Counted from the first letter of the stretch, positions 33,256 to 42,790 are shown. The stretch: 64,000 bases of DNA from Bacillus sp. Marseille-P3661 (GCF_900240995.1 NZ_LT965953.1:579303-643302), one strand, 5' to 3'. Translations and numbers: made by a program. Notes: generated by a model not told the origin, from the letters alone.

Positions 33256-33516
33256 TTAATGTAAATTTTTAATTTCATCAATAGAAGGCATTTGACTTTG
33301 TCCAATTCCATCTTGTGCCATTTTGCTTTTAAACTTTTCTAGCATGTATAGTCCAACCATGCTATATAGCTCCTGTTCGCCCATTTCTTCAATTAACTCT
33401 AAAATATCTTTACGGTTTAATGATTCTAAAACAGAAAAAACAATGATATCTGCATCTTCATCGTCACCCGTTAGAATATGCCGATACATATTATACAAAT
33501 CATCAATTAATTTCAT
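33256..33516 (-). CDS. DUF6154-like small conserved protein
   Basis: An 86-residue acidic helical protein starting MKLIDDLYNMYRHILTGDDEDADIIVFS and ending with MPSIDEIKNLH. It resembles a family of small uncharacterised Bacillaceae proteins (DUF6154 type, from memory). There is no signal peptide or membrane helix, so it is cytoplasmic. ATG 33516 has AGAGGTG with 6 bases of spacing. It is transcribed divergently from the gene at 33809. Function unknown. Confidence 0.7.
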   Translation of the reverse strand: MKLIDDLYNMYRHILTGDDEDADIIVFSVLESLNRKDILELIEEMGEQELYSMVGLYMLEKFKSKMAQDGIGQSQMPSIDEIKNLH

Positions 33517-33808
33517 ATTAACACCTCTTTTTTTATATTAAGTTTTATTATTTACAAATGTGAAAAATTCGGTACTAATATTCTTCAATATTTAGCATCC
33601 CAATTCCTCTTTAAATGATGCATATTTTTCAGAAACAATTTATATTCCTGTTTTTTTTACTTTTATTATAAATAATTTCTTCTTATCCGTGTATTATCTA
33701 TAAAAAAGTCTTTATATGAATATTTAACCGTTACTAATGGAAAAAGTAAATAAAAGCGGGCAATTTATTTTAAAAGTGTATTAATACATCTATTGAGGAG
33801 CGGATTGA

Positions 33809-34120
33809 ATGGAAAAGAAAACATATTATATCGCTGTAGGCTCTAGAGAAATTTCTCAATTCCAGGGAGGATCACCATACGAGCTGGAAATTGAAGCAAC
33901 AGATGAAGAAGTGCGACAACTCCGCGAATTATTTGATGAAATCTATGCTGCTGATTGGATGAGTTTCTGGAGAGCACATGTACCGTATGTTCAATATCAT
34001 CATGATAAAGAAAATGAACTTATAGATAATGATTTAAAAAAGGTTTATCAAAAACTACATGACCTAGGTAAACCTGAAACAAAAGAGCATATTGAATCGA
34101 TGGGTATTTTAGATGCATAG
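33809..34120 (+). CDS. Conserved hypothetical protein, 103 aa
   Basis: A short cytoplasmic protein starting MEKKTYYIAVGSREISQ, with VPYVQYHHDKEN in the middle and HIESMGILDA at the end. Proteins of this pattern occur across Bacillaceae, sometimes labelled hydrolase/acyltransferase, but nothing visible supports an enzymatic assignment. TGAGGAGCG precedes the ATG by about 8 bases. It is followed by the NUDIX gene ytkD, 130 bases downstream. Confidence 0.75.
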   Translation: MEKKTYYIAVGSREISQFQGGSPYELEIEATDEEVRQLRELFDEIYAADWMSFWRAHVPYVQYHHDKENELIDNDLKKVYQKLHDLGKPETKEHIESMGILDA

Positions 34121-34249
34121 TAAGATTATTCACTCTAATTTGTATTAGAGTGTTTTTTTTATTATTTCTTTTAAAACTTTAAGATCTCTTTTTGATTAAA
34201 AGCATACCTCCGTGTTATGATTATAAAAAAGACAAAAATGGAGTCAAGT

Positions 34250-34720
34250 ATGATTACATTTCGAGATTATTATGATAACGCTGTTCAACTTTCTTTTGAA
34301 AATCAGCCATTTTCAGAGCACCCGAAACACGTCTGGGTTATATGTACATTCAATGGAAAGTGGTTATTAACCATACATAAAAATAGAGGAATCGAATTTC
34401 CAGGAGGAAAAGTTGAAAAAGGGGAAACACCGGAAGAGGCAGCACACCGTGAGGTAATGGAGGAAACGGGTGCATCTATTTCCAATATGTTTTATATTGG
34501 TCAATATCGTGTTGATGGTAAAGCCGACACAATAATTAAAAATATTTATTATGCTGAAATTGATAAACTTTATACAAGAAAAGATTACTTCGAAACAGAA
34601 GGTCCGGTTATTTTAGAGGAATTACCTGAAAACATTAAATTAAATAGCGAGTTTAGTTTTATGATGAAAGATCAAGTTTTAACAGAAAGCTTAAAACAAA
34701 TAAAGAGACTTTCGCTATGA
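34250..34720 (+). CDS. ytkD: NUDIX nucleoside triphosphatase YtkD
   Basis: YtkD of B. subtilis hydrolyses (8-oxo-)dGTP and RNA 5'-triphosphate ends. This 156-residue homologue has a canonical Nudix box, G53-x5-E59-x7-R67-E68-x2-E71-E72-x-G74. I choose ATG 34250, giving MITFRDYYDNAVQLSFENQP, which aligns with B. subtilis YtkD from its first residue; GGAG lies about 9 bases upstream. The ATG at 34217 would add 11 residues with no ribosome site. It forms part of the conserved ytk-ytl neighbourhood. Confidence 0.92.
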   Translation: MITFRDYYDNAVQLSFENQPFSEHPKHVWVICTFNGKWLLTIHKNRGIEFPGGKVEKGETPEEAAHREVMEETGASISNMFYIGQYRVDGKADTIIKNIYYAEIDKLYTRKDYFETEGPVILEELPENIKLNSEFSFMMKDQVLTESLKQIKRLSL

Positions 34721-34764
34721 ATACATTTTTAATTAACGGCAAAAAATAAATAAGAAACACTAAA

Positions 34765-34788
34765 AAGGAGCAAATGCTTGCGCTCCTT
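34765..34788 (-). terminator. Hairpin after ytkD, T-run on the reverse strand
   Basis: AAGGAGC (34765-34771) pairs with GCTCCTT (34782-34788). The T-run (CTTTTTAG) is on the reverse strand only. It looks like a terminator for a reverse transcript, yet no intact reverse gene precedes it. Confidence 0.45.
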
Positions 34789-35119
34789 ATGGACCGCATT
34801 CATAATGGTTCATATCAGTTAATTCAATTATATATTCATAGTTCCTATTGTTTTTGATGTTTATATTCTTCGGTAGATAAGTTTAAATCTTTGCTTTTAT
34901 GATTTTATTTTTGGTTTTATAACTAAGCTTTCTTTGGTTTTGTTTATCTACCTTTATTATACATAAAATAGTAAAGGCAATTTCTTTAGTTTAATATAAA
35001 AAGCTGACTTTTTTCACATCTATGTAAATTATCTGTTTTTGTAATTAGTGAAAAAAAGCACAACTAAATTCCTTTTTTTGTGCTATTATTTAGGTATACA
35101 ACATAATGAGGTGAAGAGT

Positions 35120-36289
35120 ATGCAAGTTACTGCAGAAAAAAATAATGAAGACAAAAATGTAACAATAACATATTCAAGAGCGAATCCTTTTCAAGCTAAA
35201 GTTCTTGAAAATATTAATTTAAATGGACCTGGATCAAATAAAGAAACTAGACATATTGAATTATCATTAGAAGGATCTGGACTATCCTATAAACCAGGCG
35301 ATGTCCTTGGAGTTCTCCCTGAAAATGATCCAGAGTTAGTAACAGCTATTCTTGAAGAAATGAAGTGGGATGGTGAACAGCCTGTAACAATTAATAAACA
35401 GGGTGACAAACTGCCTTTAAAGGAAGCATTAACAACATACTTTGAAATTACTGCAATTTCTAAAAAGATTGTGCAACAGGCTGCTGAATTAACAGATAAT
35501 GAAAAAATTCAACACGTTGTGCAAAATGCAGATGAACTAAAGGAATACACTAATGGTCGCGATTTACTTGATTTGTTGCGCGACTTTGGTCCATGGAAAG
35601 CATCTGCAGAGGAAATAGTGGCATTGTTAAGAAAAATGTTACCACGCTTATATTCAATTGCTAGTAGCTTTGCCGCTAATCCTGGAGAAGTACATTTAAC
35701 AATTGGTGCTGTACGTTATATGGCACACGGACGTGAGCGAAAAGGTGTTTGTTCTGTACATTGTGCAGAGCGTCTTAATGTAGGTGATACAGTTGCAGTA
35801 TTTACACAGCAAAATAAACACTTTAATCTTCCTGAGTCTCAAGATGCAGATATTATTATGGTTGGTCCTGGTACAGGTATCGCACCATTCCGTTCGTTTA
35901 TCCAAGAACGCGCAGTAAATAAAGCGAACGGGAAATCTTGGTTATTCTTTGGTGATCAACATTCATCATCTGATTTCTTATATAAAGATGAGCTAGAAAA
36001 GTATCAAAAAGATGGGATTCTAACAAAAATTGATGTAGCTTTCTCACGTGATACTGATCAAAAGATATATGTACAGCACAAAATGCTTGAAAATAGCAAG
36101 GAATTATTCGAATGGTTAGAAAAGGGAGCATACTTCTATGTTTGTGGAGATAAGCAATTTATGGCAAAAGATGTTCACAATGCGCTTATTGACGTAATCG
36201 AAAAAGAAGGTGCAATGTCACGCGAAGATGCAGAAGCATATTTAGATAAAATGCAAAAAGACCATCGTTACCAACGTGATGTTTATTAA
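35120..36289 (+). CDS. CysJ-like NADPH flavoprotein reductase lacking the FMN domain
   Basis: A 389-residue protein corresponding to the FAD/NADPH half of sulfite reductase flavoprotein CysJ and cytochrome P450 reductase. Seen in order: FAD motif RLYSIASS, GVCSVHC, NADP motif GPGTGIAPFRSFIQER, FFGDQHSSSDFLY, YVCGD, and the C-terminal YQRDVY aromatic end. The FMN-binding flavodoxin domain of CysJ is absent, and no sulfite reductase hemoprotein lies nearby. The start is ATG 35120, with GAGGTGAAG upstream; a further-upstream GTG is not supported. It probably passes electrons to a separate flavodoxin, ferredoxin or direct acceptor. Monocistronic. Confidence 0.88.
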   Translation: MQVTAEKNNEDKNVTITYSRANPFQAKVLENINLNGPGSNKETRHIELSLEGSGLSYKPGDVLGVLPENDPELVTAILEEMKWDGEQPVTINKQGDKLPLKEALTTYFEITAISKKIVQQAAELTDNEKIQHVVQNADELKEYTNGRDLLDLLRDFGPWKASAEEIVALLRKMLPRLYSIASSFAANPGEVHLTIGAVRYMAHGRERKGVCSVHCAERLNVGDTVAVFTQQNKHFNLPESQDADIIMVGPGTGIAPFRSFIQERAVNKANGKSWLFFGDQHSSSDFLYKDELEKYQKDGILTKIDVAFSRDTDQKIYVQHKMLENSKELFEWLEKGAYFYVCGDKQFMAKDVHNALIDVIEKEGAMSREDAEAYLDKMQKDHRYQRDVY

Positions 36290-36308
36290 TAAATTGCAGT
36301 AATAATAT

Positions 36309-36356
36309 AAAAGAGCAACACTATGGCCTAGCAGCTAATAGTGTTGCTCTTTTTAT
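36309..36356 (+). terminator. Terminator of the flavoprotein reductase gene
   Basis: A perfect 15-bp stem (AAAAGAGCAACACTA 36309-36323 / 36339-36353) with a 15-nt loop and a T-run. Confidence 0.92.
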
Positions 36357-36393
36357 TTTCTTCTCGTTATCTTCCTTCATGGCTGATCAAACG

Positions 36394-36545
36394 ACTTCCG
36401 CTTTTCTATTTGTCCAGTTCCAGCGCCTGGCCCCTCGGGGTCAAAGACGCACAGGATGTGCTAATACCAGCGTTGCGACAGGATGTCGCGAATTTAGCCG
36501 GTGCTTGCCTGTCGGGGCTGCCCAAGGCGCTTACACATTTCTACA
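36394..36545 (-). repeat. Dispersed hairpin repeat with alternative central module
   Basis: The arms CCAGCGCCTGGCCCCTCGGG and TGCCTGTCGGGGCTGCCC match the element at 36718-36855, but the centre is a 61-bp module (36446-36506) not present in that element. The same module occurs again at 36634-36694 with about five mismatches. Small ORFs across this region are artefacts. Confidence 0.8.
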
Positions 36546-36633
36546 TTGTCCAGCTACAGTCGATAGCCCTTTGTGAAAAATAACCTTTCCCCGGCTATTG
36601 AGGAAAACCACCTCATATCCGTTGAAAGAACAC

Positions 36634-36715
36634 GACGCACAGGACGTGCTAGTACCGGCGTTGCGACAGGATGTCGCGGTTTTAGCCGGTGCTTTCCTTC
36701 AGGGCTGCCCAATCG
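36634..36715 (-). repeat. Second copy of the 61-bp repeat module
   Basis: 36634-36694 repeats 36446-36506 (GACGCACAGGA...GCCGGTGCTT) with about five substitutions. It is followed by a truncated arm (CAGGGCTGCCC). It sits between the two arm-bearing elements, making this 560-bp spacer a small repeat array. Confidence 0.8.
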
Positions 36716-36717
36716 AC

Positions 36718-36855
36718 CTCCGCTTTTCTATTTGTCCAGTTCCAGCGCCTAGCCCCTCGGGGTCAAATAACCTTCCTCCTCGTGAAGTCTATCGACTTCT
36801 TCGTCGGAAGAACATTTGCCTGTCGGGGCTGCCCAAGGCGCTTACACATTTCTAT
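36718..36855 (-). repeat. Dispersed hairpin repeat, full copy in reverse orientation
   Basis: The reverse complement matches 30635-30772 closely: outer arms AGCCCC (36830-36825) and GGGGCT (36756-36751), and inner hairpin GAAGTC/GACTTC (36784-36799), with identical spacings. It abuts the 3' end of the permease gene at 36855. Confidence 0.85.
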
Positions 36856-37667
36856 CAATAATCATTTTTAATGATTTTTTTTTCTAGCCATTCTACTGCT
36901 TGGTACATAATGGTCGCAAAGATTGCAATGACGATCAAACTCATTAAAACTAGCGTAAAGTTAAAAACCTGAAAGCCGTAAATTATTAAGTAGCCTAGTC
37001 CTTTAGCGGATACAAGGAATTCTCCAACGATAATTCCAACCCAAGAAAGTCCGACATTTACTTTCAGTGTTGAAATAATAGTTGGGAATGATGAAGGTAA
37101 AACAGCGTGTTTAAAGGTTTGCCCCTTAGTTGCTCCAAATGTTTGCATAACTTTTATATAATTAGGATCAACTTCCTTAAATGAAGTGTATACGACGATT
37201 GTTGTAATGATTACCGAAACTAAGGCTCCCATTGCAATGATAGATGTGTATCCTGGACCGAGGGCAACAATAAGAATTGGTCCCAGGGCAACTTTAGGCA
37301 TCGCATTTAATATGACTAAATAGGGGTCTAATATATTTGATAGTCTTGGCGACCACCAAAGAATCGCGGCTAGGATGGAACCTAATAACGTTCCTAAAAC
37401 AAATCCTGCAACTGTTTCTAAGACGGTTACTTGAAGATTATTTATAAGTGTACCATCTATAATTTTCGAGACTAGCAAATCCCACACTTTTGTTGGTGAA
37501 CTGAAAATAAGCGGGTCGATCCATTTATTGTTACTTGAAACCTCCCAAAGTAGGAAAAATGCTATGAAAATGAGAAACTGCCAGAATCTGACCCATCGCT
37601 TTTCATTTTTGAGATTCTCCAAATATTTAAAATGAAGGAGTTTGGTATTAAGTGGTTTTTGATTCAA
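36855..37667 (-). CDS. ytlD: ABC transporter permease YtlD
   Basis: A 270-residue membrane permease of the SsuC/TauC/NrtB/ThiX type. About six hydrophobic helices are visible. The EAA-like coupling loop reads [33 protein letters not shown]. The start is TTG 37667, inside ytlC, with GGGAGGAG 10 bases upstream and a 20-base overlap. It works with YtlC and the lipoprotein YtlA. The substrate is unproven; this class takes up sulfonates, nitrate or thiamine precursors. The 3' end abuts a repeat array. Confidence 0.9.
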   Translation of the reverse strand: MNQKPLNTKLLHFKYLENLKNEKRWVRFWQFLIFIAFFLLWEVSSNNKWIDPLIFSSPTKVWDLLVSKIIDGTLINNLQVTVLETVAGFVLGTLLGSILAAILWWSPRLSNILDPYLVILNAMPKVALGPILIVALGPGYTSIIAMGALVSVIITTIVVYTSFKEVDPNYIKVMQTFGATKGQTFKHAVLPSSFPTIISTLKVNVGLSWVGIIVGEFLVSAKGLGYLIIYGFQVFNFTLVLMSLIVIAIFATIMYQAVEWLEKKIIKNDY

Positions 37668-38424
37668 GGTTGTTCAACTCCTCCCAAATTTGCTGAAAAA
37701 GCAATGAATAGTTTGGATGTTGCCTTGCATCAAAAGGTTTTAATTGTTTTAATTCATTCGGTACATTAAATACTTTAGCGATTTCGCCCGGATTTGCTTT
37801 TAGTAAATAAATGCGGTCGCTCATTGCAATTGCTTCTCCGATGTCATGGGTTACTAGAATGGCAGTTTTATTATATTCCTTAAGGGTTGCAGACACTAAA
37901 TCTTCTAATTTAAGTTTCGTTTGAAAATCTAATGCAGAAAACGGCTCATCCAGTAATAGTATCTTTGGGTCCGTAGAAAGAGTTCTTACTAATGCCACCC
38001 TTTGTCTCATACCACCAGAAAGTTGGTTTGGATATTGTTTTTTTACATTTCCGAGATTCATGGCTTTTAATAGTTCTAAACAACGTTGGTGGTTTTCAGT
38101 TGTGTATTTATTCATAATTTTAAGGCCTAATGTTATATTTTCTTCGATGGTTTTCCATGGAAAAAGATAATCCTGCTGTAGCATGTAACCAATCATGGTT
38201 TTGAGTTCATTGATGTGAATGCCACCGATTTTTATCGTGCCGTATGTTGGGTGAATTAACCCGGCAATAATAGATAGCAAAGTCGTTTTACCACACCCAC
38301 TCGGACCGAGTAGAGAAACGAATTCGCCTTCCTCAATTGTAATAGAGATATCTTTTAGAACGGTTGTTGCAGTCTTGGGTGTAAAATAAGTATGATGAAT
38401 TTTATCGACTTCTAGAAAACTCAT
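37648..38424 (-). CDS. ytlC: ABC transporter ATP-binding protein YtlC
   Basis: A 258-residue ABC ATPase with Walker [12 protein letters not shown]-loop [10 protein letters not shown], signature LSGGMRQR, Walker [13 protein letters not shown] and H-loop VTHD. It belongs to the SsuB/TauB/NrtD subgroup. The ATG at 38424 follows AGGAGGGAGGG on the reverse strand. It lies in the middle of ytlA-ytlC-ytlD, with 18 bases to ytlA upstream and an overlap with ytlD downstream. Confidence 0.93.
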   Translation of the reverse strand: MSFLEVDKIHHTYFTPKTATTVLKDISITIEEGEFVSLLGPSGCGKTTLLSIIAGLIHPTYGTIKIGGIHINELKTMIGYMLQQDYLFPWKTIEENITLGLKIMNKYTTENHQRCLELLKAMNLGNVKKQYPNQLSGGMRQRVALVRTLSTDPKILLLDEPFSALDFQTKLKLEDLVSATLKEYNKTAILVTHDIGEAIAMSDRIYLLKANPGEIAKVFNVPNELKQLKPFDARQHPNYSLLFQQIWEELNNLESKTT

Positions 38425-38442
38425 TGAGGATAACCCTCCCTC

Positions 38443-39435
38443 CTATTCTGCTAATATCTTTTCAGCAATTTCTGTGTTTACTAATGTACTGTGATCTACA
38501 CGCTTTGGTAATTCACCTGCTTCATCCATAATGTTTTGTAGGTTATCCCACTCTGCCACGTCTAATATAGGATCAGTTGCAAAAGAACCTTGACTCTTGT
38601 AGCGGTCGACTACCATTTCAATAATATCAAGGGATGTATCTTCAAAATATGGGGCAATCACTTCAGCCACTTCAGCTGCGTTTGTTTCTTGTACCCATGT
38701 TTGTGCTTTATAAAGTGCCCTTGTGAACTTTTCTATTCTTTCAGGGTTATCATTCATATAGCTTTCTTTTGCCATAAAGGTAGTGTAAGGTACATGGCCT
38801 GATTCTGTACCAAATGATGCAATAATATGCCCCTTGCCCTCTTTTTCAAAGATACTAGCTGTTGGTTCGAATAACTGAACATAATCACCCGTACCAGATG
38901 CAAAGGCACTTGGAATATTTGCAAAGTCAATGTTTTGAATTAAATTTAAGTCATCATGAGGATTAATGCCATGTTGTTTAAGAACATATTCACCAACCAT
39001 TTGTGGCATCCCGCCTTTACGTTGACCAAGAAATGTACTTCCTTTTAATTGATCCCAAGAGAAGTTATCCACTTTTTCGCGAGCAACAAGGAATGTTCCA
39101 TCAGTTTGGGTTAGTTGGGCAAAGTTAATGACAGGGTCATTAGAGCCTTGAGCATATACGTAAATAGATGTTTCGGAACCAACAAGGCCAATATCTGCTC
39201 CATCTGAAAGTATAGCTGTCATTGTTTTGTCCCCGCCCCATGCTGTTGTCAGGTCAATTGTAAGACCCTCTTCCTCAAAAAAGCCTTTTTCCAAGCCGGC
39301 ATAAAGTGGTGCATAGAAAATAGAACGAGTTACTTCAGATACTCTAATTGTTTGTGCTTTATTAGTTGAACATGCAGTAAGTGCAATGATTAAGATAAAA
39401 GACAGTGCCAAAGTGAAAATTTGACGTATATTCAT
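38443..39435 (-). CDS. ytlA: ABC transporter substrate-binding lipoprotein YtlA
   Basis: A 330-residue lipoprotein: signal peptide with lipobox LTAC (lipid-anchored Cys22), then an NMT1/SsuA-type periplasmic-binding fold starting RVSEVTRSIFYAPLYAGLEKGFFEEEGL. This family binds thiamine-pyrimidine precursors, sulfonates or related small molecules on the outer face of the membrane. ATG 39435 has GGGGGTAC upstream. It is the first gene of the operon ytlA-ytlC-ytlD, divergent from ytmA. No riboswitch or T-box precedes it, so the substrate is not revealed by regulation. Confidence 0.92.
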   Translation of the reverse strand: MNIRQIFTLALSFILIIALTACSTNKAQTIRVSEVTRSIFYAPLYAGLEKGFFEEEGLTIDLTTAWGGDKTMTAILSDGADIGLVGSETSIYVYAQGSNDPVINFAQLTQTDGTFLVAREKVDNFSWDQLKGSTFLGQRKGGMPQMVGEYVLKQHGINPHDDLNLIQNIDFANIPSAFASGTGDYVQLFEPTASIFEKEGKGHIIASFGTESGHVPYTTFMAKESYMNDNPERIEKFTRALYKAQTWVQETNAAEVAEVIAPYFEDTSLDIIEMVVDRYKSQGSFATDPILDVAEWDNLQNIMDEAGELPKRVDHSTLVNTEIAEKILAE

Positions 39436-39565
39436 AAAAAGTACCCCCTAATAGATGAATCTAAAATAGACTATGTTGGTATGATAAAATGTGTGTATGC
39501 CTATAAAAAATTAGTAACTATTTAGGAGCAGTTAAATAGTACGAAGAGAAGAGCGGTGATTTACG

Positions 39566-40363
39566 TTGGAAAATGGTGAAATCATTTATAAACAAAAATA
39601 TCCTTCACCACATCCACGGATTGAAGTTTATTTAGTAACTTATATAAGTGATGGATTAAAGGTAAAGGGATTTTTAGCGGAACCAACATGGAAATCTAAT
39701 GATAAGACCGGATTATTTCCTGGTTTTTTATATTTACGTGGCGGTATTAAAAATGTAGGGATGGTACGCTTAGCGCGAATTACACAATTTGCTTCAGAGG
39801 GTTTTGTTGTAATGGCTCCTTTTTATCGAGGTAATTGCGGAGGAGAGGGCTTTGAAGACTTCGGTGGAGAAGACCGAAAAGATGCATTATATGCATTAGA
39901 TCTATTAAAACAACATCCACTTGTCAATAATGAAAAGCTCCATGTATTTGGTTTTTCACGTGGTGGAGTAATGGCGCTTACTGTAGGAATAGAACGGCCG
40001 GATATTACGTCGCTTGTGACTTGGGGGGGCGTATCAGATATGGCCCTTACCTATCGTGAGAGAGTAGACTTAAGAAGGATGATGAAAAGAGTAATTGGTG
40101 GCACACCTGAGAAGGTTCCGGATCGATATAGCTGGAGAACACCTCTTAATTTTATCGAAGAACTAAAGGCTCCAGTATTAATTATTCATGGTGCTAAAGA
40201 CCAAAATGTCTCGGTTGATCACGCCTATTTATTAGAAAAAAAGTTACTAGAGCATAACCATCCCTTTTCTAGTTGGATATATCATGATCATACACATTAT
40301 TTCCCACCACAAATCAATCGGAAGGTAGTACGTGAATTGACAAAATGGATGAATGAAAAATAA
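39566..40363 (+). CDS. ytmA: Alpha/beta hydrolase, prolyl-oligopeptidase-like YtmA
   Basis: A 265-residue hydrolase of the S9/dienelactone-hydrolase group. Catalytic elements are GFSRGG (nucleophile Ser), HGAKDQNVS (Asp) and HDHTHYF (His). It starts at TTG 39566 after a GGTGAT site. It has no signal peptide, so it is cytoplasmic. The substrate is unknown; small esters or peptides are plausible. It converges with pckA and shares a hairpin with it. Position matches B. subtilis ytmA, next to ytlD. Confidence 0.88.
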   Translation: MENGEIIYKQKYPSPHPRIEVYLVTYISDGLKVKGFLAEPTWKSNDKTGLFPGFLYLRGGIKNVGMVRLARITQFASEGFVVMAPFYRGNCGGEGFEDFGGEDRKDALYALDLLKQHPLVNNEKLHVFGFSRGGVMALTVGIERPDITSLVTWGGVSDMALTYRERVDLRRMMKRVIGGTPEKVPDRYSWRTPLNFIEELKAPVLIIHGAKDQNVSVDHAYLLEKKLLEHNHPFSSWIYHDHTHYFPPQINRKVVRELTKWMNEK

Positions 40364-40412
40364 AAAAAGAAGGTATACTACCTGTGAATACAGGCAGAAT
40401 ACCTTCTTTAAA
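40362..40412 (-). terminator. Shared terminator of pckA and ytmA
   Basis: AAAGAAGGTAT (40366-40376) pairs with ATACCTTCTTT (40399-40409), with an inner CCTG/CAGG stem. The long T-run is on the reverse strand, so it is a strong stop for pckA and a weaker one for ytmA. Confidence 0.88.
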
Positions 40413-40414
40413 AA

Positions 40415-42001
40415 TTATTTTACTAATGGACCAGCGTTTTTAATATCTTCTGAGATACCTGAGAACTTGCTGAAGTTTTCATTGAATTTTTGAGCTAATT
40501 CAGTTGCATTTTGTACATATGCAGCCTCATCAGCCCATGTTTTCATTGGTTGTAAAACTTCATCAGGTACACCTGGGCAGTGTAAAGGAATTTGTAATCC
40601 GAAAATAGGGTCTTGTACAGTCTCAACAGCATCTAATTCTCCTTCTAGTGCTGCGCGAACCATCGCTCTTGTATATGAAAGATTCATACGTTTCCCTACA
40701 CCATATTCTCCGCCAGTCCAGCCAGTGTTAACAAGAAAAACACTTGTCTGATATTGATCAATTTTTTCTCCAAGCATTTCTGCATAAACTGAAGCTGCTC
40801 TTGGTAAGAAAGGTGAACCGAAGCAAGTAGAGAATACAGCTTGAGGTTCTGTGATTCCACGCTCAGTTCCAGCTAATTTACTCGTATATCCACTGATGAA
40901 GTGGTACATTGCTTGTTCTTTAGTCAAACGACTGATTGGAGGTAATACACCACTAGCGTCTGCAGTTAAAAAGATGATTGTATTTGGATGGCCAGCAATA
41001 CTAGGGTCTACAATATTATCAAGTGCTTGCATAGGATAAGCAGCACGAGTATTTTCAGTTAATGTAGCATCATCATAATCTGCTATTCTACTATTTTCAT
41101 TAAGTACAACGTTTTCTAAGACAGAGCCAAAACGAATAGCATCCCAAATTTGCGGTTCTTTTTCTTGAGAAAGATTGATGCATTTTGCATAGCATCCGCC
41201 TTCAATGTTAAAGACACCGTTGTTTGACCAACCATGCTCATCATCACCGATTAAGCGACGAGTTGCCTCAGCAGAAAGGGTTGTTTTACCGGTTCCAGAT
41301 AACCCGAAAAATAAAGCAACATCACCCTCTTGGCCAACGTTAGCAGAACAATGCATTGGTAAAACATGTTTTTCTGGTAATAAATAATTCATTACTGAAA
41401 AAATTGATTTTTTCATCTCGCCTGCATATTCTGTACCACCAATTAGGACAACTTTGCGTTCAAATGAAATAATAATGAATGTTTCTGACGCTGTACCATC
41501 AACAGCAGGATCAGCTTTGAAGTTTGGCGCAGAAATAACTGTAAATTCAGCTTCATGTGTTTTAAGTTCTTCTTCTGTAGGGCGGATAAATAGCTGGTGT
41601 GCAAACAGATTATGCCAAGCAGATTCATTGATTACTTGCATTGGTAAACGGTATTTTGGATCTGCACCTGCGAAACCCTTGAAACAGAATATTTCGCCTT
41701 GAACATGTAAATAGTGCAACACTTTTTGATATAATGCATCGAAAACCTCAGGTGAGATTGGTTGGTTAACGGAACCCCAATCAATGCTGTCTTTTGAAGA
41801 TGCTTCTTCAACAATAAATTTATCTTTTGGTGAGCGGCCAGTGTATTTTCCAGTAGTTGCACAAATGGCTCCAGTTGACGTTAAGACGCCTTCTCCGCGG
41901 GCTAAAGTTTTTTCAACTAATACTGGAACTGAAGGATTATGATGTACATTTGCCCCGCTAAGTACATCCTTTAATTCGATGCGATTGCTAACTGAATTCA
42001 T
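40415..42001 (-). CDS. pckA: Phosphoenolpyruvate carboxykinase (ATP)
   Basis: PckA converts oxaloacetate and ATP to PEP, CO2 and ADP, the entry to gluconeogenesis. The 528-residue protein has the P-loop [11 protein letters not shown], the oxaloacetate/metal segment [20 protein letters not shown] and the GTERG segment near the adenine site. I choose ATG 42001, giving MNSV as in B. subtilis PckA; the ATG at 42013 lies inside the AAAGGATGG ribosome site. It is divergent from metK, with the 790-base metK leader region between. Confidence 0.97.
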   Translation of the reverse strand: MNSVSNRIELKDVLSGANVHHNPSVPVLVEKTLARGEGVLTSTGAICATTGKYTGRSPKDKFIVEEASSKDSIDWGSVNQPISPEVFDALYQKVLHYLHVQGEIFCFKGFAGADPKYRLPMQVINESAWHNLFAHQLFIRPTEEELKTHEAEFTVISAPNFKADPAVDGTASETFIIISFERKVVLIGGTEYAGEMKKSIFSVMNYLLPEKHVLPMHCSANVGQEGDVALFFGLSGTGKTTLSAEATRRLIGDDEHGWSNNGVFNIEGGCYAKCINLSQEKEPQIWDAIRFGSVLENVVLNENSRIADYDDATLTENTRAAYPMQALDNIVDPSIAGHPNTIIFLTADASGVLPPISRLTKEQAMYHFISGYTSKLAGTERGITEPQAVFSTCFGSPFLPRAASVYAEMLGEKIDQYQTSVFLVNTGWTGGEYGVGKRMNLSYTRAMVRAALEGELDAVETVQDPIFGLQIPLHCPGVPDEVLQPMKTWADEAAYVQNATELAQKFNENFSKFSGISEDIKNAGPLVK

Positions 42002-42312
42002 AAACAAAACCATCCTTTTTTAATTTTAGCTTATTCTTATTCTTTATGTTGATTAGTATAACATATTCAAATTAATAGTCTATACTATTTGTGATTTCTT
42101 TCACTGATTTGTTAATTTTTTTAATTTTCGGTTTAAATATAGCTTATGTCATTTGAACTCGTAAAGTGAATATGGTTGCTTATATAATAAGGAAAAAATT
42201 AATCAAAACTATTCAATCTTATATATAAAGGAGATAACGATTTGTCCAAATAGCATAACCTATAAGGCCAGTATAAGTATTTCTAATTTTTTCTATTTTT
42301 GGTGGATATTAA

Positions 42313-42341
42313 TTGACAAGCTGTATACCCTGCGATATTAT
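42313..42341 (+). promoter_or_regulatory. metK promoter
   Basis: TTGACA (42313-42318), 17-bp spacer, TATTAT (42336-42341). It starts transcription just before the SAM riboswitch. Confidence 0.85.
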
Positions 42342-42354
42342 AGGGCGGAACGGA

Positions 42355-42576
42355 TACTCTCTTATCCCGAGTTGGTGGAGGGGGACAGGCCCTAGGAAAC
42401 CCGGCAACCGAGACTATTAATGGTAATTTAATTTTTACTCATAAGTAAAAATTAATTGAACAACCTAATAATAGTTATAAGGTGCTAACCTGTGGCAAGG
42501 CAATTCGCCTTGAACGATAAGAGTGAAAGGCTAAGACATTTCAAACCTTTCCTCAAAAATGGAAAGGTTTTTATTA
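42355..42576 (+). ncRNA. SAM-I riboswitch (S-box) with terminator
   Basis: The S-box core GGTGGAGGG...GGCCCTA...GAAACCCGGCAACC is clear. The closing P1 stem is CTCTTATC (42359-42366) with GATAAGAG (42516-42523). The P3 arm is unusually long, with a nested AT-rich hairpin around 42428-42457. The expression platform ends in the terminator AAACCTTTCC / GGAAAGGTTT (42543-42570) plus T. High SAM should fold the aptamer and stop transcription before metK, the SAM synthetase gene. Confidence 0.96.
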
Positions 42577-42614
42577 TACTATCTGAATTAATATGTTATT
42601 CCGGATGATAGTAT
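42576..42614 (+). other. Hairpin between SAM riboswitch and metK
   Basis: ATACTATC (42576-42583) and GATAGTAT (42607-42614) form a perfect 8-bp stem with no T-run. About 180 further bases separate it from metK, with no ORF. Role unknown. Confidence 0.4.
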
Positions 42615-42790
42615 AAGGAAAACTAAAGCTATGCTAAAGGACTTACAGAGCAAGTTTTTCTAATGTTAATCACTAATCACTAAATCAAATAGCAAAAGCC
42701 ATAATCAAGTTTGTTATAACCACCTCTTAAAAAAGGGAATGAGTACCGTTAACTTGATAATCGATTTTTAATAGGAGGTACATTAAAAAA

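Noticed and set aside
36394-36855. CRISPR array
   Set aside because: Repeat units are long, few and differently oriented, with no regular spacers and no cas genes.
36341-36871. Four small forward ORFs
   Set aside because: They are translations of the repeat array; the same pseudo-peptides recur because the DNA repeats.
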